From Hedera helix (Eukaryota > Streptophyta > Magnoliopsida > Apiales > Araliaceae), in assembly GCA_947179155.2 (NCBI GenBank), contig OX359273.1, positions 37,865,023 to 37,929,022 on the forward strand: a stretch of 64,000 nt of DNA, read 5' to 3'. Positions 23,482 through 33,626 of this stretch are shown here, piece by piece (the first letter of the stretch is position 1; each line of letters starts with the position of its first letter). The notes under the pieces were generated by a model. That model made no database searches. It worked only from the letters and a program-made list of their open reading frames with translations, and was not told where the DNA came from. The position numbers and the translations under genes were made by a program.

Positions 23482-25113
23482 ATGGAATTTTCAATATCTA
23501 TCACACTCGCAAGTTTAGTAATTCTGTTCTTCTTGGCATTAAGGGCTACATCATTTCCAATTCAAGACCGTTTTTACACATGCCTTTCTTTCCAAGCCTG
23601 GAATTCTATCCCATTATCCACAAGCTTATACACTCCACTAAACTCTTCATTCACATCCCTTCTTGAATCCTCTGCCCAAAACCTCAGGTTTGTGGAGCCT
23701 AATGTTCGCAAGCCTTTGCTAATTTTCACACCATTGCAAGAATCCCACATCCGAGCTGCTGTTATTTGCTCAAAACAGCTCAGAATTCAGCTCAGAATTC
23801 GTAGTGGTGGTCATGACTATGAAGGTCTATCTTATGTTTCAGAAATGGAGCCACCATTTATTGTTCTAGACCTTTCTAAACTTCGATCCATCGATGTTAA
23901 TATAGAAGATAATTCTGCCTGGGTTCAAGCTGGTGCAACCATTGGTGAAGTTTATTACAGAATTGCTAAGAAGAGCAAAGTTCATGGCTTCCCGGCTGGC
24001 CTTTGCACTAGTTTAGGCCTTGGGGGGCACATTTCAGGAGGCGCTTACGGAACTATGATGAGGAAATACGGCCTTGGAGCTGACAACGTTGTTGATGCTA
24101 AAATAATTGACGCAAATGGGAAAATTCTTGATCGAAAAGCAATGGGAGAAGATCTGTTTTGGGCCATACGAGGAGGTGGAGGAGGGAGTTTTGGGGTAAT
24201 TTTTTCGTGGAAGTTGAAGTTGGTTCCTGTTACATCAATTGTGACGGTTTTTACAGTTACCAAGACCTTGGAGCAGAACGCGACAAAGATTCTTTACAAA
24301 TGGCAGCAAATTGCGGATAAGCTTGATGAAAATCTCTTCCTTAGAGTAATCATACAAGCTGCACCTATACCTAAAGCTCGAAAAGGCGAAAGGACAATAA
24401 CAACATCGTACAACGCCTTTTTTCTTGGTAATGCTAATATATTACTCGAACTAATGGGGGAGAAATTTCCCGAATTGGGAGTAGAGGAAAAAGACTGCAC
24501 AGAGATGAGCTGGATTGACTCCGTACTTTCAATTGCTGGATATCCTTCATCTGTACCTGCTGAAGTTCTACTAGAAGGGAAATCATCATTCAAGTATTAC
24601 TTCAAGGCTAAATCTGATTTTGTGCAAGTGCCAATCCCGGTAAAAGGGCTTGAAGGGATTTGGACAAGGATTTTGAAAGAGGATTCGGCTTTAATGATCT
24701 TCAATCCATATGGAGGAATGATGAGCAAAATTTCGGAATATGAAACCCCTTTTCCTCATAGAAAAGGAAACATATACAAGATTCAGTACCTCACAATTTG
24801 GAATGATGCTAAAGAGGATTCGACGAAACACGTTGATTGGATTCGAAATCTTTATGATTACATGGCTTCTTATGTTTCTATGTTTCCAAGAGCTGCATAT
24901 GTTAATTATAGAGATCTTGATTTGGGGATGAACAAGAATGGTACTACAAGTTTTATGCAGGCAAGTGTTTGGGGTTACAAGTATTTCAAGAACAATTTTA
25001 ATCGATTGGTGCAAGTAAAGACTATGGTTGATCCTGATAACTTCTTCAGCCACGAACAAAGTATTCCACCACTTCCAAGATCCAGCTACAAATGGGGGAA
25101 AAAGCATGAATGA
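23482..25113 (+). CDS. Berberine-bridge-enzyme-like FAD oxidoreductase (copy 2)
   Basis: An intact single-exon gene of 543 aa. Residues 1-25 are a hydrophobic signal peptide. The FAD anchors are His111 (SGGHDY) and Cys175 (GLCTSLGLGGH); the spacing is 64, not 62, because of two extra residues near EMEPP (121-125). Tyr476 lies in NYRDLD. The residue three after the Cys is Leu178, not Val. In the BBE-like family Ile/Leu here hinders O2 (Phl p 4 Ile153, AtBBE15 Leu182), so this copy is predicted to work as a dehydrogenase with another electron acceptor, as in monolignol oxidoreductases. The motif around the Cys (CTSLGLGG) differs from the other two intact copies (CP[TS]VG). Its 3' half resembles the 3' part of the chimeric pseudogene at 7242. 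Substrate unknown. TATA box and start are clear. Confidence 0.94.
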   Translation: MEFSISITLASLVILFFLALRATSFPIQDRFYTCLSFQAWNSIPLSTSLYTPLNSSFTSLLESSAQNLRFVEPNVRKPLLIFTPLQESHIRAAVICSKQLRIQLRIRSGGHDYEGLSYVSEMEPPFIVLDLSKLRSIDVNIEDNSAWVQAGATIGEVYYRIAKKSKVHGFPAGLCTSLGLGGHISGGAYGTMMRKYGLGADNVVDAKIIDANGKILDRKAMGEDLFWAIRGGGGGSFGVIFSWKLKLVPVTSIVTVFTVTKTLEQNATKILYKWQQIADKLDENLFLRVIIQAAPIPKARKGERTITTSYNAFFLGNANILLELMGEKFPELGVEEKDCTEMSWIDSVLSIAGYPSSVPAEVLLEGKSSFKYYFKAKSDFVQVPIPVKGLEGIWTRILKEDSALMIFNPYGGMMSKISEYETPFPHRKGNIYKIQYLTIWNDAKEDSTKHVDWIRNLYDYMASYVSMFPRAAYVNYRDLDLGMNKNGTTSFMQASVWGYKYFKNNFNRLVQVKTMVDPDNFFSHEQSIPPLPRSSYKWGKKHE

Positions 25114-26690
25114 AGCAAAGCATGAGACAACGATTCCATGAAAATCTCGATCATTTGCTTATTTACGTATTAATAAAAGAATACTCTTTCTTTGGTTAAA
25201 GAATATGAATTACAATATCAGTGTGATGTATACTTTTAATTTATATACAAGGATGAAACAATTTCCATATATCCTACTGCTTGTATGACATGTGCATGGA
25301 GATGATAAAAGTAGTTTCTTTTCCTATTAATATAAGAAAATAAGTTTTCTTTTAGTCATCTTTATCTTACGGGATTAATAATATCATAGTAATATTTATA
25401 CTACTAGAGTAATTATATATTGAACGACACTTTTACTCTTTTCTGCTGCATTTAAGTTTTTAACAATAATTATTGCTCTGAGAGTATAATTATTACCCCG
25501 ATATTATTAATGACATTATCTTTAATAGTGGTTTTATACTAAAAAATTTGATCAATTGGAATATATGACATGTATTCCACTAATGACTAATAAATACATA
25601 AATGTTTTCTTAATGATTGCGGATTTGCTGCAATAGGATGTATTGGGAATATTGTTGGAAACCACCAAATTTTCCATTAAGATGAAATCAACAGAAATTG
25701 GTGTTTGCTTAGATCAAAGTGGAGGAACAAAGAACTAGCGAGTGTTAATGACTGTTAAAGTCAGAGACAAAAGAGGCGGGAAAGGGCATAACTGAAAACT
25801 AACTGGTAATTAGTTAGTTATCAATGAATGGCCAGGATTAGAAAATAGAGTTTGTTAAAAAGCAGCGGCTCAGATTCTTTTGCAACTGTCTTGTAATTTT
25901 TTTATTCCTTCTAATACTTGAGATTGCAATCATCAGCAAAATAACCATTTGCTCATTTCTCTCACCAATTTCTATATGTTTCTTCCTTCTCTTTTCTCTC
26001 GAGTTGATGCTTGAATTCGAACAAAGCAACACTTTAAAATGATCGTTGAGTTGGGCGAAAAACACTTTAAGATTTTAAAAAATTACACTCAAGAATCTCT
26101 GTTACCATAATAAAAGGTGATTGATATTATTATATCAAAAATAATGTTATAAAACAGTAAGTGTCATTTAATTTAAAGTGTTAAGTGTTCCGAAAACAAT
26201 TGTAAAATTATACAAGTATCACTATATATTTTTTTACTCTAATAATTAATATCAAGAATCTAATAAAAATAGTCTAATAAAAGGGCTTATATGAGAAGTT
26301 TAAATTTAATTTTTTTTCGAGAACTTGTTTACATTTAAACATGAAAACATAGCAAAATATCTTAATTGATCGTGTAGTGTTTTTAAAAATTATTTACGTG
26401 GCTAGAACCGTTTGACTTTTACGTGAACGAAACGGGCACCAAAAGGTTCACCAACCAATCCTTTTGATTATTTTGCTTTGATACAAGTTGCGTTTGCGGT
26501 CCTTTGGCTGGGCTATTCTCACAATGTGAGGCCTATGGTTGGGTTGGTTCAATTGAAAGTTGTAACAAGAGGGTCAAATTTTGAGTTCAAAATAAATTAT
26601 AGTATAATAAGACTTAGTATTTTTTTAATAATATTTTTTTGGATCATATCAGTTCACCACACATACTCGCCTGAAATGTCATGATTGGAG
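25114..26690. other. Intergenic, no gene seen
   Basis: The 3' flank of BBE-like copy 2, then AT-rich sequence. The open frames at 25838-26065 and 26478-26684 have no recognisable protein content. Confidence 0.6.
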
Positions 26691-28140
26691 GTATTAATGA
26701 TAGCAATTTGAGTACTTATATACACATCTAAATATTTCACATGTTAAGATGTGGGACTAGAGTGTTACAAATTTTCTCACTTAAATACTTAACATCCCCG
26801 ACAGGACGAACACATAGCCACATTAGGCCTAGAAACTTTGTCTCTCTAGCTATTGTGGGACAATACCAATAACCTACAAGGTCTATTTTCGTGTTTCCAC
26901 CTCTGACAACCCGATCGAATGACTAAACTCGAGATTTCAAGAGTTGGCTTTGATACCATACTCTGTAACACTCTCTTTCAAAAATAGGGAGAAAGGTTTA
27001 TGCACAAAACATAACAGAACTTATAAAATAAATAAGGAACTCTATGCCACAAAATGAATGACTCTAATAATCAATCACTGACAAGAGTCAAACCATAATA
27101 AATGTCAAATCAACTCAAAACTACAATTTAATATATTTATTACAACTCGATCCAAATAATTAAAAAAACTCCAAATAAACCAAAGCATTATAACCTAAAC
27201 AAAACATCTAAATTATTTGAATAAAAAAAAGCTCTCATCACACTTGTCCATGATCCTTTGATTACCTGTTAGAAAAAAAAAACATAACATGAGTCAGATA
27301 TCCAGTATTGTTATATAGTGCATAAATAAGGAACTAAAATAAACAACTCAATTAATTGAAATGAATTGAACCTAACAAAGCTAACACAATAAAATATTGA
27401 CTGAATCAAATGGCTAGGTGTTATTTCATACCAAACTCAGAATAAAACTTAAATATATCTTGTCACACATGTATATCATACATCGAACCCCCCAGATCCA
27501 AATGCATGCCAAATCGAAAAGCTTGTTCGACACAAATATCACCAAATCGCATAACTGAACTGAATAAAAATCTAGGGTCAACCCATAGCCTCTCAAAACA
27601 AAATCACAATATAGTCAACTCCCACAAGAGCGTAGAATAGAAACGTTGTGGACTAATCACACCTCAATGAAATGTGTCATGTCTCGATGCTAAGAGAACA
27701 TGCATGTTTGTGGTACCCCTACAACTGGTTATAGGTCAAATATATCATACAATATATTCTAACAAAGATATCATGTCACATCACATGTAACACCATGCCA
27801 ACAAAGAGATATAATATATACAAGTTAAACCGGAACAAATCATTAATACAGTCTCCAAAAGTATATTAACATGTACATTTCTACAACAATCAAAATAAAT
27901 ATTAAACATGATAAACTAGTTCAAAGAGTACAAATATGAGTTCTAAATATCAATGCCAAATGGAACTATCATATGAACATGATAAAAAAACAATCATGGG
28001 AAACAATATATGAATTTTATTAATGAGCAAAATGAACAAATTAAAATTAATAGGACTATCGCTAAAGAAATACGAAATTCGTAGCTGAATTAAGTAATGT
28101 AATACTCGAATAATAATCCAAATATAATTCAATAACCATT
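26690..28140 (-). mobile_element. LTR-retroelement fragment (PBS-LTR junction)
   Basis: At 26946-26958 the + strand reads GGCTTTGATACCA; reversed this is TGGTATCAAAGCC, a tRNA-Met-like primer-binding site. Five bases to its right TGTAACA (26964-26970) begins a possible LTR. To the left, 'gtgttaca' near 26763-26770 could be the edge of a second LTR, with about 193 bp between. I could not match the two putative LTRs or find a target duplication, so this is a partial or very short (TRIM-like) element. No coding region was recognised. Confidence 0.4.
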
Positions 28141-28237
28141 TACTAGAAAACGGTTTAATTCCGACGGACTTATCCTTGACACAAGTATTTTCGTCGAAAA
28201 TAAGTTATTTCTAACGGAAAAGTCTGTCGATAATAAG
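28141..28237. repeat. Left part of a split TTCCGACGG-family CACTA copy
   Basis: Contains 'aattccgacgga' and 'cgtcgaaaataa', the same subterminal words as the inner element 29888-31228. The matching right part, 'gtccgtcgaaaataa', resumes at 32322 after the inserted CACTA element. The outer ends are too diverged to place. Confidence 0.5.
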
Positions 28238-28775
28238 CACTACAAGAAAATTAGCCAGCAGCAACCAAACATATCAATGATCGTTCACATCGGTCGTTGA
28301 TAGGCTTATCAGCGACCAACTATCGTGACCGCCGTTGGACATGGTTGATGTTAGTATTAGCAACTGGGTAACTATCACTAGTCGGTTGACATAATATTTT
28401 TTTGTCGCATAAAAATTGGGTTCGATCATTGACGCCAAACTTTTTGCGACCGAACACTATCAGAGACCCGTCACTAAACACGGTAGCTGATGATGATCAG
28501 TCTAACCATTTCAACAACCAAATACGGTTGCTGATATATTTAAAACAAATAAGACGCAGAAAGGCATCAAGCACACAAAGAAAAAAGAAAAAGACGTAGA
28601 GAAGAAGAGAGAAAGAAGGGGAGAAGGAGAAGGATGAGTCGTTAGCCGTTCGTTGCCGTTGTAGTCGCTCATCGCCGCCGCCGTAGCCACTTGTCACCGC
28701 CAGTCGCCATCATTTTATTTGTGTAAGCATTATCATATAAGTCATAGTAAAATCCTTAAATTTTTATTTATATAG

Positions 28776-30149
28776 ATGTCTTCTATAGTAGCGCCAAGAA
28801 AGCGCGGCTTAGGTCAGGGTCCGAATCAGATCCCGAAAGCCACGACTAATCTAGATGAGTGAATTCTCATTCAGATTCAACCTCCACCCGACAGCACGTA
28901 AGTTATTTAGCTATCATATTATATATTTATTTGATATTAGCATTATTGTAGATACTAATATAAATTGATTTAAATATTAAAATAAAAATACTTATCTTTA
29001 ATGTAAAATAATTTTATAAGTAGCAAGATTGTGAAGTGCATTTCATAGCTATGTTTACAGAACTGGCCTACGCCAGTGATTTCATGGGCGAGCACACCTC
29101 TCGTCCACAAGGATGCAGTTTGGGCTGAATTTTAGGTATATATTTTTTTTAATTATGTAAGATAATATAATTAATGAACTAATATTGTTTAGTAGTGTTG
29201 GATTATATTATCACTATTTTAATACTATTATTGTATTTTTATTTGCAGAAAATGTATAAATGGGACGACGCATATGCATCAACAATACAGACACTTTTCT
29301 GGCAAAAGTATGTTGTCTGAACAAAAGACAATTTGAACAAAGAACGATGGAATACTGAGATAGACCATCCAGGACAGAATGAACAATACATGCAAGAGTA
29401 CAGTCTCTGGTAATGCGCGCAGCCCATATGGGCAAACATGTGTGAGTAGTGAAAAGTTGAAAGCTAGGTTAAGAAACGCAAGACTGCTGCCATGAACAAG
29501 GCCTCAGGTGCACCTGAAGACGACAAGGCAAAAGACACATATAGGGGCGACAATATATCATAGTTGTAGCATGTTACTGTCAGGGTACGTATTTTGCAAA
29601 GTATTTTTTTTATGTTTACAATTATGGTATTAGTATAAGAGCATGTGATTAATATATATACATATATATGGATTTCGAGTTATATTTATAGAAGGCTACG
29701 TCCTAAGGTCAACCTATCCATTGGCTAAATGTGTACATGACCACCCGCGATGGTTTGCCTGAGGCTGTCTAGATAGCTATAAGTTTTTATAACTTGGATA
29801 TGCTGTTTATAATTTTTAACGTCAGTCATTCTTTAGCGTAATTATTTATTTATAGCCTATTTAATTTTTAACCTGATGACAGAAGACCATTACAAGAAAA
29901 AAGCTTATCTCCGACGAAATTTTTCGTCGAAAATAAACAAATTTCGTCGGAATTACCTTATTTCGGACGAAAAATTCGGTCAGCAATTCGGTCGTAAATA
30001 AGCTCGTCGGGATTATTTTCGTCCAAAATTCAGTCGAAAATACGAAGTTATTTCCGACAGAATGTCCGACGAAAATTTCCATGGGAAATAACTTATTTCC
30101 GACGGATTATGTCTGACGAAATTTCCGTCGAAAATAACTTTTTGTTTTA

Positions 30150-30184
<35 letters not shown>

Positions 30185-31355
30185 TGGAAGAAAATAATTT
30201 CTTCCATTTGGGTCAAAGTTTGTAAGGCTAAATATGTTAAAGCAGTCACCACATCCCCAATTAGAGGTCTTGTAGCAGCCTGTTTTTGCAAACACATGGC
30301 TGCAACTACCAGGGCTTGATAGAGCCCTCGCGACCTTGCAAAAATGGGTCAGCCATCTTTGGGAACTTCCTGCGATCCATGTTGCACAAAATAAAGAAAA
30401 CGGGAAAGAGAGATTGTTTTCAACACAATAAATATGCTATCATGCATCTTCTCAAGTTAAACATAGAAGAGAGGTCCCAATGAAGAATTCAATAAAAAAA
30501 TGATACCAGTAGAAAACTACTTACCCATGTTACAAGATTATGCTTTCCATGATTCCTGTTGTTATCAATAGCTTTGCGACCTGTGATAAGTTCAAGGAAG
30601 ACGACTTTAAAACTGTAAACTATATATATCTGTGTGTTTGTGTGTATATGTATGAATGTGTGTGTGAGAGAGAGAAAGATGGATCAATTTTACCAACATA
30701 GGTGTAGACGACAGGGGAAATAGAATCAAAAAGATGGAAGCCCACCGCAGCAGCTTGAGAACAAAAGAGAATGGAAAAAATGAAGCGGCTGGTTCGGTCT
30801 ATTAAAGAACATAAGTTTTATTTTGACGGAATTAAAGATTATTTCCGACGGAACTTCTGTCGAAAATATATTCCCACAGGCGGGAACTTTGACGCCACCA
30901 CAATTCACTATAATTGGCGTACTTTCGACGAAATTTGAAGTTTATTTTCGACGAAACTTTCGTCGGAAATATATTTCCACAGGCGAGAACTTTAGCGCCA
31001 ACACGAAACACTATAGTTGGCGTAATTTTCAACGGAATTGAAGTTTAATTCCGTCGGAAATATATTTTCACAGCGCGGGAAACTTTGGCACTACTGCAAT
31101 TTACTGTAAACGGCATATTTCCGACGGAATTATTTCTAACGAAATATTCGGTCGGAAAAAACTTAAATTCAACGAAAATATTTCTGTCGAAAATAATTCC
31201 GTCGGAACTATACGATTTTCTTGTAGTGGACTTATAACATATTACTGGACGAGCGCTATCCTGCTAGCACCCCGCGACCACCGATAAATCAAAAATTGTG
31301 GGAGAGGGCGTCAATTGTAAAGAAGAACTACGTTAAAGGCCAAGGACAATGATGC
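28776..31355 (+). pseudogene. Degenerate transposon-encoded protein of the CACTA element
   Basis: Pieces in several frames. An ATG at 28776 opens MSSIVAPRKRGLGQG, stopped after 28 codons. A segment near 29250-29450 reads MYKWDDAYASTIQTLFWQKYV, then RWNTEIDHPG and PIWANMCE. KKRKTAAMNKASGAPEDDKAK lies near 29475-29535. After the nested element, LLDERYPASTPRPPINQKLWERAS reads near 31246-31320. The order and spacing of W/K-rich words resemble plant transposase_24/TNP1-type proteins of CACTA elements. Stops and frame changes are frequent, and the 29888-31228 insertion splits it. Family assignment is from memory of the motif layout. Confidence 0.5.
29888..31228. mobile_element. Nested non-autonomous CACTA element, TTCCGACGG family
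   Basis: The left end is CATTACAAGAAAA and the right end reads in reverse CACTACAAGAAAA. GAC flanks both sides (29885-29887 and 31229-31231). Inside, TTCCGACGGAA, CGTCGAAAATAA and close variants recur many times on both strands near each end. An (AT)n run lies at about 30145-30181. A GTGTGT/AGAGAG stretch lies near 30630-30675. No transposase gene was recognised in its 1341 bp. Confidence 0.88.
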
Positions 31356-32321
31356 CGACTGACTATCAGTGGCACAAGCATCTCTGCTAGCCAGTCGACT
31401 TAGTCATTATACCAGCCAACATCGCATACTACTGTTGATTGTGTGAGAGCAATATGTCGAGATCATGATCTTCTTCGTACACTAGGCGTGCATCTGCAGT
31501 CTCTGAATACTGACGAGTTAACAGATGCAGTGACGACAGCAGCACAGTAGCAAGATGACGACGAGGTAATCTTACTACTTAGTACAATTAAATTAATCAC
31601 TTATATATATACACTATATATCTAACATGTTTTATTCTTTTGTTATAGACCCTTTTGGACGATATATGATGCATAAGAAGACATTTTTGTATTTTCTCGA
31701 TCTTATTCTACCTTTGTGTTGTTCTTTTTTTAACGATTGTATGCAAGGATATTTATATTGTAATGACATTTGTATATAAATTTTACTTTGGTTTATTTAT
31801 ATTTCAATTCAGATGGATTGTATTATATATTTTTAGATATATTGAACGAAGTTGATATTAACACGTGTATTGAAGTTACTTTATATATATGAACTACTGT
31901 GTGTTGAGATATAAAATAGATATATTTTTTTTTTGGAAAATTCACAAAATAGATAATTTTTTATTTATTTGTTTATTATTAGCGACCGCATCCGGTCGCT
32001 AATAAGTTTTAGTGACCGCAGTATTAGCGACGGACTGTCATTTCTGATGCCATTAGCGATCGATACTATCAGCGACCACCACAACTGCTGACACGTGGCA
32101 ACACATCACGCTGAAAGCAGACTCAGACTAGCAACGACGGCGGTCGTCATTAGCAGTCACTGATAAGTCGGTCGTTGACGCATGTCGGCCGCTGGCGTCC
32201 ATCTAACGACTAGATAATCTGCGACCACTAGTAACAATCGCAATCGATCGCAGATACCTATCAGTAACTGCAGTCAGTCATTGATAGGCAGTCACAGATA
32301 GGCCATTTTTTTGTAGTGAAG

Positions 32322-32375
32322 TCCGTCGAAAATAAACTCTTCCATCAAACATTCCATCGAGTATATTGTACTAGT
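32322..32375. repeat. Right part of a split TTCCGACGG-family CACTA copy
   Basis: 'gtccgtcgaaaataaactcttcc' continues the family sequence broken off at 28237. It shows that the 28238-32318 element landed inside an older copy of the family that later also inserted into it. Confidence 0.5.
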
Positions 32376-33577
32376 TTTGGCAACAACCTTTCCTACGCGG
32401 GTTTAGGAGAGAGAGAAAGGGTTTATTTATAAAAGGAGAGGCCTTATTATAGATTAGATGATGGTATTTTGAATACTACGTTATTATTCTATAAAACCTA
32501 AATAGTTTAGGAGAGAGAGAGAATTATAGCTATCCATACAAAATTTTGGAAAAATCTAAATTTATTTCTTCAATCAATATTTTCTTGATGAATCACTTTA
32601 GAGTGCTACTACACACATTGAGTAGCTGACGTTTAATCTGTGGATTTAAAGGAGCACGTAGGATCTAAGGATTGAAACTTGAATATCAGATTAAGGGTTG
32701 ATTCATCTTCATAAGGTATATCTTTTCTCATTCCTCAATTAATAATATTACATAAAGGTGGTTCCTGATATTGCAGAAAAAATTTAAATATGATTTATAC
32801 CATACTTCCATTTATTACATCAATTTTATTGTATGTGTTTCTAGTTTTTGTAAATTAACAATATAATAAGAATACTTCTTATTAATAAGCGAAAAGATGG
32901 CATAAATCATATTTGAATTAAACCTTATTAATAAGCGAAAAGATGGCATAAATCATATTTGAATTAAACGAAAGCGCCGCAACAATAAATCTAATAGTAC
33001 ATTGGAAAGCTCAGCCACAGTCAACCAGTTTTGCTGATAAGAATATCACAAAAATGCAAAAAGCCATCTGGTAGCAAACAATGTTGCACTTATAAAACCA
33101 AAAGAATAATTAACAAGACTAAAAGACTTATTCACGAGTCATGACATGTTTGAACTCGGAAAGAAAACATGTGATAAGACAACAAGAGGAGAAAAAAGAT
33201 AAATGGATCAATATTATAAACTTGCATGCCCTTGTGGGACGCGATACTAATCAAGAAAAACAGAAATATTAAGTGGATAAAAACTGCCGATTGAGGTGTA
33301 AAAGGACAAAGTACTAAGTGCTTAATTACTGATTTTAAACCTTTTATCCCTTGCATTGAAATCATCATAATTCACTAGAAGCTAAAATCCAACATCATGT
33401 AATGCCCGGGGAAATCTTCTGTCCCTCAATCTTTTGTCTCATCTTATGTATTGTTACGAGATACTAGTTTATATACTCATTTACAGTTAACTTTGTAACT
33501 GAATAAGGATTACGTGGCAGCAATAAAAGGGATATGACAGGAGGTGCGACAGATTTGAAGTCAAAAGCGAAATTATG
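32376..33577. other. Intergenic, with a 46-bp tandem duplication
   Basis: No gene seen. A 46-bp unit (attaataagcgaaaagatgg...) starts at 32881 and is repeated at 32927 with almost no change, about 700 bp upstream of the next BBE-like gene. Confidence 0.65.
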
Positions 33578-33585
33578 TATATATA
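33578..33585 (+). promoter_or_regulatory. TATA box of BBE-like copy 3
   Basis: TATATATA, 49 bp before the ATG at 33627. It argues against the longer open frame that begins at 33534, since that start would lie upstream of the TATA box. The same TATATATAG word stands before the related pseudogene at 41281. Confidence 0.65.
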
Positions 33586-33626
33586 GAAAGAGTGCAACCG
33601 CTTATAAGCCTATAACAATCTCAGAG

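Larger units (their letters stand above)
28238..32318. mobile_element. CACTA (En/Spm) transposon, degenerate
   Basis: The left end CACTACAAGAAAATTAGCC and the right end, which reads in reverse CACTACAAAAAAATGGCC, are CACTA terminal repeats. AAG flanks both sides (28235-28237 and 32319-32321), the 3-bp duplication typical of the superfamily. Subterminal regions carry many short AGCGACC/GGTCGCT words on both strands, the expected transposase-binding arrays. The interior holds remnants of a transposon gene and a second CACTA element inserted at 29888. It is not autonomous now. Confidence 0.88.

Noticed and set aside
33534..33626. Longer N-terminus for BBE-like copy 3 starting at 33534
   Set aside because: These codons include the TATA box at 33578 and precede a normal signal peptide. 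No BBE-like protein has such an extension.
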